A stretch of DNA of 64,000 nt from GCA-002733465 sp039969155 (lineage in GTDB: Bacteria > Pseudomonadota > Gammaproteobacteria > Enterobacterales > Kangiellaceae). Below are positions 53,185-63,043 of this stretch, piece after piece (within the stretch, counting starts at the first letter, position 1; every line of letters begins with the position of its first letter). Below the pieces are notes generated by a model that was not told the origin of the DNA, made no database searches, and saw nothing but the letters and a program-made list of their open reading frames with translations. Position numbers and translations under genes: made by a program. The stretch lies in the NCBI GenBank assembly GCA_039969155.1, contig JBDVOJ010000116.1:1-64000 (forward strand), written 5' to 3'.

Positions 53185-55374
53185 ATGGGCAAAGTTAATA
53201 TAGAAATAGATGGTAAGAAATTGGTCGCCGACGTCGGTTCAATGATCATTGAAATTGCCGACGAAGCAGATATTTACATCCCTAGATTTTGTTATCACAA
53301 AAAACTTTCGGTTGCCGCAAACTGCCGCATGTGTATGGTTGATGTGTCAAACCTACCTAAAGCTGTGCCTGCTTGTGCAACACCCGTTGCCGATGGAATG
53401 GTCATTCAAACCAAAACGCCTAAAGCGGTCGATGCCCAAAAATCAGTAATGGAATTTTTACTGATAAACCATCCTTTGGATTGCCCGGTGTGTGACCAAG
53501 GCGGTGAATGTGAATTGCAAGATTTATCTATTGGATATGGTGAGGATGTCAGCCGCTATGTTGAAGGTAAGCGAGTGGTTAAGGATAAAAATCTTGGGCC
53601 GCTGATTGCCACAGATATGACTCGCTGTATTCATTGTACGCGTTGCGTAAGATATGGACAGGAAGTCGTTGGTATTCGAGAAATGGGAGCAACTGGTCGA
53701 GGTGAACACATTGAAATTGGCACTTACATTGAATCAACCATGGATTCTGAAGTCTCCGCCAACATTATTGATCTTTGTCCGGTTGGAGCGCTAACTGCAA
53801 AACCCTCTCGCTATAAGGCGAGAGCATGGGAACTAAGAGAATCGCCTTCCATTGCGGCCCACGACTGTTTGGGTTCCAATGTAAATGTGCATCATAGACG
53901 TGGGGAAATTATACGGGTTGTACCACGTGAAAATGAATCAATTAATGAAGTTTGGCTGTCTGATAGAGATCGTTTTTCTTACCAAGCTTTAACTGAAGGA
54001 AATCGATTACTAAAGCCGCGAATTAAAAAGAATGGTGAATGGCAAGAATGTGATTGGGAAACGGCTTTAAACTTTGCAGTTGCGGAAATGAAGCGCATTA
54101 TCGGAGTATCTAAAGGAGAAGAGTTTGGCGCATTGGTTGGCAATAACTCAACTCTTGAAGAAAGCTATTTAACTCAAAAGCTATTGCGTGGCGCAGGTTG
54201 TAATAATATAGATTTTAGAACGCGACGAAGAGATTTTTCCAAGGATGAACACAGCGGAGTACGAGCTGGTTTTAATTTCCCTCTGCAAGATCTCGATCAT
54301 ATGGATGCAACCTTGTTAATCGCTGGAGATATTCGACATGAGCAGCCTCTAGCAACCTTGCGTATTCGAAAATCAACAGGCTTTGGTAAAGCCATGGCGA
54401 TAAATCCATTTGACGGTGAGTACAATTTTAGGCTGTTCCAAGAAATCCAACCAAAGCCGCATTTATTGGCGGTCGAGTTTGCCAGTGTGCTAGCTGCGGC
54501 TGCCAGTCGGAAGGCCGATGAAGTTAATGCGGAAGTGAAAGAGTGGTTAGCCGATGTTACTTTTACTGAGCAACACCTATCGATTGTTGAAGAATTAATT
54601 AATGGTGAAAACAGCTGCATTATTATGGGAGTTTATGTTCAGGAACATCCTCAAGCAGAAACGATCACTTGGATCGCTGAGCAGGTGGCAAAGTTAACTG
54701 ATTCAAAATGGGGTTATATGACTCAAGGTTGTAATGCGGCGGGCAATAAAATGGCTGGCGCTGTTCCAAATCAATCAGAGTTTGGTGGTCGAGCAACTCT
54801 TGGGAAAAATGCCAAAGAAATGTTGACTGAAGGACTCAAAGGATACTTGTTACATAATTGTGAGCCTGATGTTGAAAGTGTATGGGCGGAACAAGCTTTA
54901 GCTAATTTTGAAAAAGCGGAATGTGTTATTGCCTTGACTTCATATGCCGATGGTCGAATTAGCGATTACGCAACTGTTATGCTGCCAGTCGCTGGCAATT
55001 ACGAAACATCAGGTACCTTTGTTAATATTGAAGGACGTTGGCAGTCATTTACTGCCGCTGTTTCAGCGCCAGGAGAAACTAGGCCGGCATGGAAAGTACT
55101 CAGAGTGCTCGGAAACTTATTGGACGTTTCTGGATTCGATTATGAGAATTCGTTACAAATTCGAGACGAGCTGAAAGAAAAGCAAGAGAACTCTCGAGAT
55201 AAGAAGGAAGCAAGAAAAACACCTTCGAGTTTGGCACCCGCTAGTGAACAAGAAACTAAAAGAAATTCTCTGGGGTTATATATGGTTGACCCAATGGTTA
55301 GAAGAGCAAAAGCGTTACAGCAAACACCTAAAGCTTCGACTCATCCCATCAGTATTTCGAGGGTTAAGACATGA
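53185..55374 (+). CDS. nuoG: NADH-quinone oxidoreductase subunit G
   Basis: 729 residues from the ATG at 53185 (a TTG nine bases earlier is less likely: MGKVNIEIDGK is the family start). [2Fe-2S] ligands Cys36, Cys47, Cys50, Cys64; N5 with His96, Cys100, Cys103, Cys109; N4 with Cys148, Cys151, Cys154, Cys198. The site of the extra N7 cluster of E. coli keeps only one Cys (DCLGSN, residue 228), so N7 should be absent. The molybdopterin-like C-terminal domain is present; the last 50 residues are charged and low-complexity. Overlaps nuoH by four bases. Confidence 0.95.
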   Translation: MGKVNIEIDGKKLVADVGSMIIEIADEADIYIPRFCYHKKLSVAANCRMCMVDVSNLPKAVPACATPVADGMVIQTKTPKAVDAQKSVMEFLLINHPLDCPVCDQGGECELQDLSIGYGEDVSRYVEGKRVVKDKNLGPLIATDMTRCIHCTRCVRYGQEVVGIREMGATGRGEHIEIGTYIESTMDSEVSANIIDLCPVGALTAKPSRYKARAWELRESPSIAAHDCLGSNVNVHHRRGEIIRVVPRENESINEVWLSDRDRFSYQALTEGNRLLKPRIKKNGEWQECDWETALNFAVAEMKRIIGVSKGEEFGALVGNNSTLEESYLTQKLLRGAGCNNIDFRTRRRDFSKDEHSGVRAGFNFPLQDLDHMDATLLIAGDIRHEQPLATLRIRKSTGFGKAMAINPFDGEYNFRLFQEIQPKPHLLAVEFASVLAAAASRKADEVNAEVKEWLADVTFTEQHLSIVEELINGENSCIIMGVYVQEHPQAETITWIAEQVAKLTDSKWGYMTQGCNAAGNKMAGAVPNQSEFGGRATLGKNAKEMLTEGLKGYLLHNCEPDVESVWAEQALANFEKAECVIALTSYADGRISDYATVMLPVAGNYETSGTFVNIEGRWQSFTAAVSAPGETRPAWKVLRVLGNLLDVSGFDYENSLQIRDELKEKQENSRDKKEARKTPSSLAPASEQETKRNSLGLYMVDPMVRRAKALQQTPKASTHPISISRVKT

Positions 55375-56408
55375 GCGAAATAGATTTCGTTGAATGGGCA
55401 ACCACCTTAATTTGGATCTTAGTTAAGATCGTCTTGATTATTTTGCCGCTAGTTCTGGCCGTCGCCTATGCGACTTATGCGGAAAGAAAATTAATCGGTT
55501 ATATGCAAATGCGAGTCGGACCTAATCGTGTTGGTCCTAAAGGGTGGCTGCAACCTATTGCCGATACAGTGAAGTTGATTATGAAAGAAATTATTGTCCC
55601 ACAAGGAGCCAGTAAAGTTCTTTTTGTTATCGCACCTATTTTATTTATTGGTCCATCCTTTGCGGCATGGGCCGTAGTGCCATTCGACGCTGGCTTAGTG
55701 TTAGCTGATATTAATGTAGGATTGCTTTATATATTAGCAATGACGTCTATTGGAGTTTACGGTGTCATAATTGCGGGTTGGGCATCCAATTCTAAATATG
55801 CATTTTTGGGGGCGATGCGCTCAGCTGCACAAATTGTTTCCTATGAATTAGCCATGGGGTTTGCTTTAGTCGGTGTGTTGATGTGCGCTCAATCAACTAA
55901 CTTGGGCGAAATTGTTTTGGCCCAAAGTGGTGGAGTGTTTTCTTGGTATTGGTTGCCCCTGTTTCCGTTGTTAGTGGTTTATTGGATCTCCGGAGTTGCT
56001 GAAACTAACCGAGCACCGTTTGATATGGCTGAGGGTGAATCGGAAATAGTCGCTGGATTTCATGTAGAGTACGGAGGTATGGCTTTTTCGTTATTCTTTT
56101 TAGCTGAATACGCCAATATGATTCTTATTTCATTCTTAACGGCAATTATGTTTTTTGGCGGTTGGCTATCCCCATTCGAAGGATTGGGAGTTCTAGAAGA
56201 GTGGACTGCATGGATACCGGGAACCTTATGGTTACTAATTAAAGCATCGGTATTTTTATTTATGTTGTTCTGGTTACGTGCAACATTTCCGCGCTTTAGG
56301 TATGACCAAATCATGCGTTTGGGTTGGAAAATTTTTATACCGGTAACTCTAGTGTGGTTACCGATAGTTGCGATTTGGATTAAGGCTGCAGTTTGGCCTT
56401 TTAACTAA
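55371..56408 (+). CDS. nuoH: NADH-quinone oxidoreductase subunit H
   Basis: 345 residues with eight membrane helices. AYATYAERKLIGYMQMRVGPNRVGPKGWLQPIAD-type block between helices 1 and 2, and AETNRAPFDMAEGESEIVAGFHVEYGG at the quinone-channel entrance. Junction of the membrane and peripheral arms. Followed by 71 bases with no feature. Confidence 0.97.
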   Translation: MSEIDFVEWATTLIWILVKIVLIILPLVLAVAYATYAERKLIGYMQMRVGPNRVGPKGWLQPIADTVKLIMKEIIVPQGASKVLFVIAPILFIGPSFAAWAVVPFDAGLVLADINVGLLYILAMTSIGVYGVIIAGWASNSKYAFLGAMRSAAQIVSYELAMGFALVGVLMCAQSTNLGEIVLAQSGGVFSWYWLPLFPLLVVYWISGVAETNRAPFDMAEGESEIVAGFHVEYGGMAFSLFFLAEYANMILISFLTAIMFFGGWLSPFEGLGVLEEWTAWIPGTLWLLIKASVFLFMLFWLRATFPRFRYDQIMRLGWKIFIPVTLVWLPIVAIWIKAAVWPFN

Positions 56409-56479
56409 AAGAGTGGCTTGCAAACTTAGTGAAATCTCTCATTTAAGTTTATTGACCCACTAATTTTGAAGAAGTACTT

Positions 56480-56971
56480 ATGAAGAAATTTAAACAGTAC
56501 ATAAATAGCTTTCTTTTGATCGAATTGATCAAAGGGCTAATGGTGACTGGCCGACATATGTTTAGTCGTAAAGTTACTATTCAGTACCCAGAAGAGAGAA
56601 CACCACAATCTCCTCGGTTTAGAGGAGTGCATGCGCTTCGAAGCTATCCTAATGGAGAAGAGCGGTGCATTGCTTGTAAGCTTTGTGAAGCGGTATGCCC
56701 GGCTGCTGCTATTACGATCGAGGCTGGTGTTAGAGAGAGCGACGGTTCAAGGCGCACAACTAAATATGAGATAGACTTATTCAAATGTATTTTTTGCGGG
56801 TTCTGTGAGGAGTCTTGTCCGGTAGATTCTATTGTCGAAACCAGAGTGTTTGATTACCACTTTGAGGAACAAGGCGCGCAGATTTTAACCAAAGAAAAAC
56901 TTTTGGAAATTGGGCGTGTTCATGAAGAACAGTTAGCAAAAGATATCGAAGTTGATGCTAAGTATAGATAA
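56480..56971 (+). CDS. nuoI: NADH-quinone oxidoreductase subunit I
   Basis: 163 residues with two [4Fe-4S] motifs (N6a, N6b): Cys63, 66, 69, 73 (CIACKLCEAVC) and Cys103, 106, 109, 113 (CIFCGFCEESC). Peripheral arm subunit bridging NuoG and NuoB. Normal length. A 90-base gap to nuoJ contains a short open frame, described under findings. Confidence 0.96.
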   Translation: MKKFKQYINSFLLIELIKGLMVTGRHMFSRKVTIQYPEERTPQSPRFRGVHALRSYPNGEERCIACKLCEAVCPAAAITIEAGVRESDGSRRTTKYEIDLFKCIFCGFCEESCPVDSIVETRVFDYHFEEQGAQILTKEKLLEIGRVHEEQLAKDIEVDAKYR

Positions 56972-57061
56972 TAGAATTAACTATTAAGCCAGATAAGAAG
57001 AATTATAAGACATCATGAAAAACGAAAAACTAAAAGTAAACTTACTGTTGGGAAAACACCA

Positions 57062-57730
57062 ATGACTTTTCAAGTAATTGTTTTTTATTCATTTGCAGCA
57101 TGGGTCATTTTTTCGGCTCTAATGGTTGTAACGAGTAAAAACTCAGTAAAAGCCGCTCTCTTTTTAGTGCTAACTTTTGCTTCTGCTTCTGCAATTTGGT
57201 TGTTGTTGGAGGCTGAGTTTCTTGCGCTTAGTTTGATTGTTGTTTATGTCGGAGCAGTAATGGTATTACTGTTGTTTGTGGTGATGATGATGGATATAGA
57301 TTATGCCGCATTAAGACAAGGTTTTGTGAATAAACTTCCACTTGCAATTATTACTTCGTTAGCTTTTTTTGCCCTGCTTTATTACTTTATTACCCATGGC
57401 GAGTTTGGCGCTGTTAATTACGCACAACCTGAGCCAAAAGGTGCCGATTACTCCAATATTAAAGAGCTTGGTCGAGTATTGTACACCGATTACGTGATAG
57501 CGTTTGAAGCCGCAGCGGTTATATTGCTAGTCGCAATCATTGCAGCTATTGCATTAACTTTTCGAGGAAGAAAACACCGAAAAGCGCAAGTGATTAGTAA
57601 GCAGCTACAAGCTAATAAACGTAATCGTTTAAAAATTGTTTCAATGAAACCTAGCAAAAGTGAAGAGTTTGTCGAGGATAATGATGAACAACAAGATGGC
57701 CTGAATGACAACAAGGGAGAAGAACGATGA
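57062..57730 (+). CDS. nuoJ: NADH-quinone oxidoreductase subunit J
   Basis: 222 residues, five membrane helices with the family YVGAVMVLLLFVVMM helix (pi-bulge region). E. coli NuoJ is 184 residues; the extra length is a C-terminal hydrophilic tail of about 50 residues after helix 5, basic then acidic. The tail is unusual but the membrane part is ordinary. Overlaps nuoK by four bases (ATGA). Confidence 0.93.
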   Translation: MTFQVIVFYSFAAWVIFSALMVVTSKNSVKAALFLVLTFASASAIWLLLEAEFLALSLIVVYVGAVMVLLLFVVMMMDIDYAALRQGFVNKLPLAIITSLAFFALLYYFITHGEFGAVNYAQPEPKGADYSNIKELGRVLYTDYVIAFEAAAVILLVAIIAAIALTFRGRKHRKAQVISKQLQANKRNRLKIVSMKPSKSEEFVEDNDEQQDGLNDNKGEER

Positions 57731-58032
57731 TCGGTTTATCTGACTACCTTTTGTTGAGTGCTATTCTATTTGCGATCAGTGTTGCTGGAATAATTATCAA
57801 TCGAAAAAATGTTATCACACTGTTAATGTGTATTGAATTAATGCTGCTAGCGGTAAATACAAACTTCATTGCCTTTTCACATTTCTTACAAGATTCTGCA
57901 GGGCAAGTATTTGTGTTTTTTATTCTGACAGTAGCAGCCGCTGAAGCGGCTATCGGACTTGCTATTATCGTAGTCTTATTTAGAAACAGAGCAACGATTG
58001 ATGTTGACGAAATTAATCAGTTAAAAGGATAG
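57727..58032 (+). CDS. nuoK: NADH-quinone oxidoreductase subunit K
   Basis: 101 residues, three membrane helices, with the conserved acidic residues for proton transfer in CIELMLLAVNTNF and AAAEAAIGLAI. Related to MrpC of antiporters. Normal length and overlap with nuoJ. Confidence 0.96.
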   Translation: MIGLSDYLLLSAILFAISVAGIIINRKNVITLLMCIELMLLAVNTNFIAFSHFLQDSAGQVFVFFILTVAAAEAAIGLAIIVVLFRNRATIDVDEINQLKG

Positions 58033-58044
58033 TCGAGCTTAACT

Positions 58045-60012
58045 ATGCAAAACCAACTACTTGCTATCGTATTGCTGCCACTCATTGCTGCAGTTTTTAC
58101 TGGACTACTTGGCGGAAAGCTTGCTCGCGAATGGGCTCATCGTATCACCATCTTAGCGGTCGGTGTCGCTTGTCTTTTATCGATAGATATTGCAATTGAC
58201 CAGCTTCTCGATGAGGCACAACCACTCAATTATAATTTGTACACATGGGCGCAACTCGGTAGTTTTAGTTTAAACATAGGCTTTCTAATTGACGACCTAA
58301 CTGCAAGTATGATGGCGGTTGTTACTTTCGTTTCTTTGATGGTGCACGTTTATACTATTGGTTATATGAAAGATGACCCTGGGTATCAACGCTTCTTTTC
58401 ATATATATCCCTATTCACTTTCGCAATGCTAACTTTGGTCATGTCAAACAACTTTCTGCAGCTGTTTTTCGGTTGGGAAGCAGTTGGTTTGGTTTCGTAT
58501 CTATTGATTGGTTTTTGGTATAAAAAACCAACCGCTATTTTTGCGAATTTAAAAGCTTTCCTAGTAAATCGAGTGGGCGATTTTGGTTTCTTATTAGGTA
58601 TCGCCTGTGTTTACTTGGTATTCGGAACTCTGGATTATGCTGAAGTTTTTCAACAAATTGCTGCCGGATACAAAGACCTACAGATTCCAGTGACTAGCGA
58701 GTTGGCTTGGTCAGCCACAACCTTTATGTGTATTGGATTATTTATTGGCGCGATGGGTAAATCCGCCCAAGTGCCGCTGCATGTTTGGTTACCAGATTCA
58801 ATGGAGGGGCCAACGCCCATATCGGCACTAATTCATGCGGCGACTATGGTAACAGCCGGTGTTTTTATGGTAGCAAGAATGTCACCGCTGTTTGAACAAT
58901 CTGAAATAGCACTTAACTTTATTTTGATTATTGGTGGCACTACTGCTCTCTTTATGGGCTTTTTGGGTGTCATTCAAAATGACATTAAGCGTGTGGTTGC
59001 TTATTCAACTCTATCGCAGCTAGGGTATATGGTAGTCGCCCTTGGTGCTTCAGCCTATTCAGTCGCAATATTTCATTTGTTAACCCATGCGTTTTTCAAA
59101 GCGCTATTATTCCTCGGTGCCGGTTCTGTAATCATTGCCATGCATCATGAACAAGATATGAGAAAAATGGGTAATCTTAAGAAATACATGCCAATCACTT
59201 ACATTACTATGTTAATTGGGTCTTTAGCTTTGATAGGTACCCCTCTTTTCTCTGGTTTCTATTCCAAAGATGCGATTATAGAGGCTGTTCATTTCTCTCA
59301 GCTTAGCGCAGCTTCCTATGCTTATATATGTGTTTTAGTTGGCGTATTTTTTACCGCACTCTACAGCTTTAGGTTATTTTTCATGGTTTTTCATACCGAA
59401 GAACGGATGGATGATGAGACCAAATCGCACTTGAAAGAAACGCCAGCAGTTGTTTGGATGCCGCTCGTTGCGTTAGCAATCCCATCCGTCATTGTGGGAT
59501 ATTTTTTAGCGCCAAGTATTTTGTCAGGCGAATATTTTGACGGAGCTATTACGGTTGCTGAAAATCATAATACTCTGGCACCCATTGTTGAACACTATCA
59601 ACACCCTTTTAGTCTCGCTTTATCTTCCTACGCGCATTGGCCACTTTGGTTGGCGATACTCGGTGTGTTGACGGCTTATGTCTTCGTTGTAATGAAACCG
59701 AATTTAGCGAACAATTTTAAGAAAATACTGGGGCCGATTAATCATGTACTCGAAAATAATTATTACTTTGACAAGATATATATTAATTATTTCTCAGCGG
59801 GGGGCGTTGGACTCGGAAATAAATTCTGGCAGTGGATCGATGTTGCAATAATCGATGGCGTTATGGTCAATGGGACCGCGAAGTTGATGGCAGGTATTTC
59901 GGCAAGGGTTCGAAAGGTTCAAAGTGGTTATCTCTATCATTATGTATTTGTGATGGTATTTGGGTTATTGGTGTTATTGGGCTGGTTGTATTGGCGAGCG
60001 CTAAACGGGTAG
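58045..60012 (+). CDS. nuoL: NADH-quinone oxidoreductase subunit L
   Basis: 655 residues, antiporter-like proton-pumping subunit of about 16 helices with the long lateral helix at the C-terminus. Key blocks: FFGWEAVGLVSYLLIGFWY (channel Glu), SAQVPLHVWLPDSMEGPTPISALIHAATM (Lys/His path). Normal length. Confidence 0.96.
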   Translation: MQNQLLAIVLLPLIAAVFTGLLGGKLAREWAHRITILAVGVACLLSIDIAIDQLLDEAQPLNYNLYTWAQLGSFSLNIGFLIDDLTASMMAVVTFVSLMVHVYTIGYMKDDPGYQRFFSYISLFTFAMLTLVMSNNFLQLFFGWEAVGLVSYLLIGFWYKKPTAIFANLKAFLVNRVGDFGFLLGIACVYLVFGTLDYAEVFQQIAAGYKDLQIPVTSELAWSATTFMCIGLFIGAMGKSAQVPLHVWLPDSMEGPTPISALIHAATMVTAGVFMVARMSPLFEQSEIALNFILIIGGTTALFMGFLGVIQNDIKRVVAYSTLSQLGYMVVALGASAYSVAIFHLLTHAFFKALLFLGAGSVIIAMHHEQDMRKMGNLKKYMPITYITMLIGSLALIGTPLFSGFYSKDAIIEAVHFSQLSAASYAYICVLVGVFFTALYSFRLFFMVFHTEERMDDETKSHLKETPAVVWMPLVALAIPSVIVGYFLAPSILSGEYFDGAITVAENHNTLAPIVEHYQHPFSLALSSYAHWPLWLAILGVLTAYVFVVMKPNLANNFKKILGPINHVLENNYYFDKIYINYFSAGGVGLGNKFWQWIDVAIIDGVMVNGTAKLMAGISARVRKVQSGYLYHYVFVMVFGLLVLLGWLYWRALNG

Positions 60013-60050
60013 ATGGAAAGAAATACTTTAAACGGGTTTAAACAAAAATA

Positions 60051-61586
60051 ATGTTAGAAAATTTACCTATCTTAAGTTTGTTGATTTGGGTTCCTATTGC
60101 AGGAGCAGGGCTGATCATTTTCGCAACCGGTCAGAAGAATCCACAAGCAACCCAATGGCTAGCTTTGCTGACAGCTGCTGCAACTTTTGCTTTGAGCCTA
60201 GTTGCGCTTAACGGTTTTGACTACAGTCGTTTTTATATTCAGTTAATTGAGGATAAAGCATGGATTGAAACGCTTGATATTCGCTACTCTCTGGGTGTTG
60301 ACGGGATTTCGTTACCGCTGATTGTGTTGACCTCGTTAATGACGTTGGTTGTGATCATTTCTAGTTGGAACAATATTAAATTAAGAGCATCTCATTATTT
60401 AGCGGCATTTTTAATTATGTGTGGTTTGATGAATGGTGTTTTTGCTGCAACCGATGCGATTTTGTTTTATGTCATGTGGGAAGCAATGCTCGTTCCAATG
60501 TTTTTGATCATTGGTATTTGGGGCGGACCTAATCGAATTTACGCCACACTAAAATTCTTTATTTACACATTCTTTGGCTCAGTATTTTTGCTTATCGCTC
60601 TAATTTATTTGGGTAACAAAACCGATAGTTTTAATATTTTTAAAATGCATCAACTAATTATTGATGCCGATACCCAATTACTTATTTTCTTCGCGTTCTT
60701 AATCGCATTCGCAATCAAAGTACCTATGTGGCCAGTGCATACTTGGTTACCTGATGCTCATGTTCAGGCACCTACTGGGGGATCAGTGATCTTAGCAGCA
60801 ATTATGTTGAAGATGGGAACTTACGGTTTTATTAGATTTATGCTGCCAATCGTGCCAGATGCCTCGATAGAAATGGCGAATGTGATGATTGTATTGTCTT
60901 TGATTGCAGTAGCGTATATTGGTTTTGTGGCGCTAGCTCAAAGTGATATGAAGAAGCTGATTGCTTACTCATCGATTGCTCATATGGGCTTTGTTACTCT
61001 TGGTTTGTTTATTAGTTTTTCTTTACTTGCCAATCAACATGTGGATGCGGCAATCATGGGAATACAAGGCGCGCTAATTCAAATGATTTCCCATGGATTT
61101 ATCTCAGGCGCATTATTCTTATGCATTGGAGTTTTATACGATCGAATGCACTCAAGAGAGATCCAAGATTATGGCGGTGTGGTTAACCGAATGCCTAAGT
61201 TTGCAATGTTTTTCATGATATTTGCCATGGCAAATGCTGGCCTCCCTGGCACATCAGGGTTTGTTGGTGAGTTTATGGTCATTTTAGCAAGTTTCCAGGT
61301 GAGCTTTTGGATTGCCGCTGTGGGCGGTTTAACATTAATCTTGGCAGCAGCTTATACTTTATGGATGTACAAACGAGTCATGTTTGGCGACGTAGCTAAT
61401 GACAAAGTCGCAGCTCTCGAGGACATTAATTCGCGCGAGACAATTGTCTTAGTCATATTGGCATTGTTAGTTCTGGTATTCGGTTTCTGGCCGGCTTATT
61501 TACTAGAAGTCATGGCTCCAAGTGTACAACACTTAATTGACTGTAATTTGGTTTCCAAACTTTCTCCAGAAGGGATGTGTTCGTAA
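60051..61586 (+). CDS. nuoM: NADH-quinone oxidoreductase subunit M
   Basis: 511 residues, second antiporter-like subunit, about 14 helices. FYVMWEAMLVPMFLIIGIWGG (channel Glu) and KVPMWPVHTWLPDAHVQAPTGGSV are the signature blocks. Gap of 38 bases from nuoL; stop shares a base with the nuoN start. Confidence 0.96.
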   Translation: MLENLPILSLLIWVPIAGAGLIIFATGQKNPQATQWLALLTAAATFALSLVALNGFDYSRFYIQLIEDKAWIETLDIRYSLGVDGISLPLIVLTSLMTLVVIISSWNNIKLRASHYLAAFLIMCGLMNGVFAATDAILFYVMWEAMLVPMFLIIGIWGGPNRIYATLKFFIYTFFGSVFLLIALIYLGNKTDSFNIFKMHQLIIDADTQLLIFFAFLIAFAIKVPMWPVHTWLPDAHVQAPTGGSVILAAIMLKMGTYGFIRFMLPIVPDASIEMANVMIVLSLIAVAYIGFVALAQSDMKKLIAYSSIAHMGFVTLGLFISFSLLANQHVDAAIMGIQGALIQMISHGFISGALFLCIGVLYDRMHSREIQDYGGVVNRMPKFAMFFMIFAMANAGLPGTSGFVGEFMVILASFQVSFWIAAVGGLTLILAAAYTLWMYKRVMFGDVANDKVAALEDINSRETIVLVILALLVLVFGFWPAYLLEVMAPSVQHLIDCNLVSKLSPEGMCS

Positions 61587-63025
61587 TGGCCGAATCAATA
61601 AACTACTCTATTATTTCGTCCGAAATATTCTTATTGGTCGCGCTTTGCGTGATTATGATCGTCGACTTATTCCAACGTGATAAAGAAAGAAAACTCACTT
61701 TTATGCTCACTCAAGGCTCGTTGCTTACCTTGTTTGTTATTGGAGCACAACAACTTGGAATAAGTTCGCAAGTTGGATTTTCTCAGCATTGGGTGATCGA
61801 CCAATTTTCAGTTGTGCTTAAGCTTGCTATTTATTTGACGGCATTCTTGTCATTGCTATATGCGCGACCTTTCATCAGAGAAAGAAATTTAATGCGAGGC
61901 GAGTATTACTTGCTTACATTATTCTCAGTGCTCGGAATGATGGTGATGGTTTCAGCTGGTAGCCTATTGATAATCTATTTAGGTCTTGAGCTTCTGTCGC
62001 TGTCTCTATATGCGTTGGTTGCATTACAAAGAGATTCAAACGACGCGTCAGAAGCAGCAGTCAAGTATTTTGTTATGGGGGGATTGGCTTCAGGTTTTTT
62101 ACTTTATGGAATTTCGTTAATTTACGGAATGACAGGGACAATCATTATTTCTGACATCGCAAATTACCTCACTGCGAACGAAGCCAACTTAATGATCCAA
62201 TTTGGCTTAGTTTTTATCGTTGTGGGGATTGCGTTTAAGTTTGGTGCTGCACCTTTTCATATGTGGTTACCCGATATTTATCATGGTTCGCCAAGCTCTA
62301 TCACCGCCTATATTTCCAGTGTTCCGAAAATCGCTGCGTTTGGTATGGCATTTAGAGTTTTAGATAGTAGCTTTGCTGCTGCTGCGGAGCACTGGACACC
62401 AATGATAATGATTATCGCTATGTTGTCAGTGATTCTAGGTAATATCGTGGCGTTGATACAAACCAATCTAAAACGCATGCTTTCCTATTCAGCAATTGCT
62501 CACATCGGATATTTCTTATTGGGAATCTCTATTGGTACCGATGAAGCCTATTCTGCGGCTATGTTTTATATCATTGTTTATGCCATTATGACCTTGGCTG
62601 GATTTGGTATAATTATTTTCATGAGCAGCGATAAAAAAGACTATCAAAACATCTCTGATCTTAAAGGGATGGGACGCTACCACCCTTGGTATGCATTGAT
62701 GTTTACAATTGTGATGATATCGATGGCGGGTATTCCTCCTTTAATTGGTTTTTGGCCGAAACTAGAAATTTTCCGACTATTAGTGATTAATGATCATGTA
62801 ATTGCCGCCGTTGTAGCGATTGCTTTTTCTGTCGTCGGACTAGTTTATTATCTGAAAGTAGTTAAAGAAATGTTTTTTGTCGACGCAACCGTTAGTCCTA
62901 ACGTTTCAAAAAGTCGCGCTCTCAAAATAGCATTAAGTGTTAATTGCATGTTACTCATTATTTTTGGTTTGATGCCGGATCAAATCTATCAGTACTGTAT
63001 CTCTGCATTCGCAAGTTTAAATTAG
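61586..63025 (+). CDS. nuoN: NADH-quinone oxidoreductase subunit N
   Basis: 479 residues, third antiporter-like subunit. Start at 61586 (TAATG with nuoM) is chosen over an ATG nine bases earlier, because AGGG at 61571-61574 fits it and MAESINYS is a normal start. Blocks YLGLELLSLSLYALVAL and FGAAPFHMWLPDIYHGSPSSITAYISSVPK are typical. Last gene of the nuo operon; no terminator hairpin is visible before the next gene. Confidence 0.96.
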   Translation: MAESINYSIISSEIFLLVALCVIMIVDLFQRDKERKLTFMLTQGSLLTLFVIGAQQLGISSQVGFSQHWVIDQFSVVLKLAIYLTAFLSLLYARPFIRERNLMRGEYYLLTLFSVLGMMVMVSAGSLLIIYLGLELLSLSLYALVALQRDSNDASEAAVKYFVMGGLASGFLLYGISLIYGMTGTIIISDIANYLTANEANLMIQFGLVFIVVGIAFKFGAAPFHMWLPDIYHGSPSSITAYISSVPKIAAFGMAFRVLDSSFAAAAEHWTPMIMIIAMLSVILGNIVALIQTNLKRMLSYSAIAHIGYFLLGISIGTDEAYSAAMFYIIVYAIMTLAGFGIIIFMSSDKKDYQNISDLKGMGRYHPWYALMFTIVMISMAGIPPLIGFWPKLEIFRLLVINDHVIAAVVAIAFSVVGLVYYLKVVKEMFFVDATVSPNVSKSRALKIALSVNCMLLIIFGLMPDQIYQYCISAFASLN

Positions 63026-63043
63026 AATTATTAAGGTATTCTC

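Noticed and set aside
54297..54620. 107-codon minus-strand frame under nuoG
   Set aside because: Mirror of conserved NuoG coding sequence; low-complexity Ser/Ala-rich translation.
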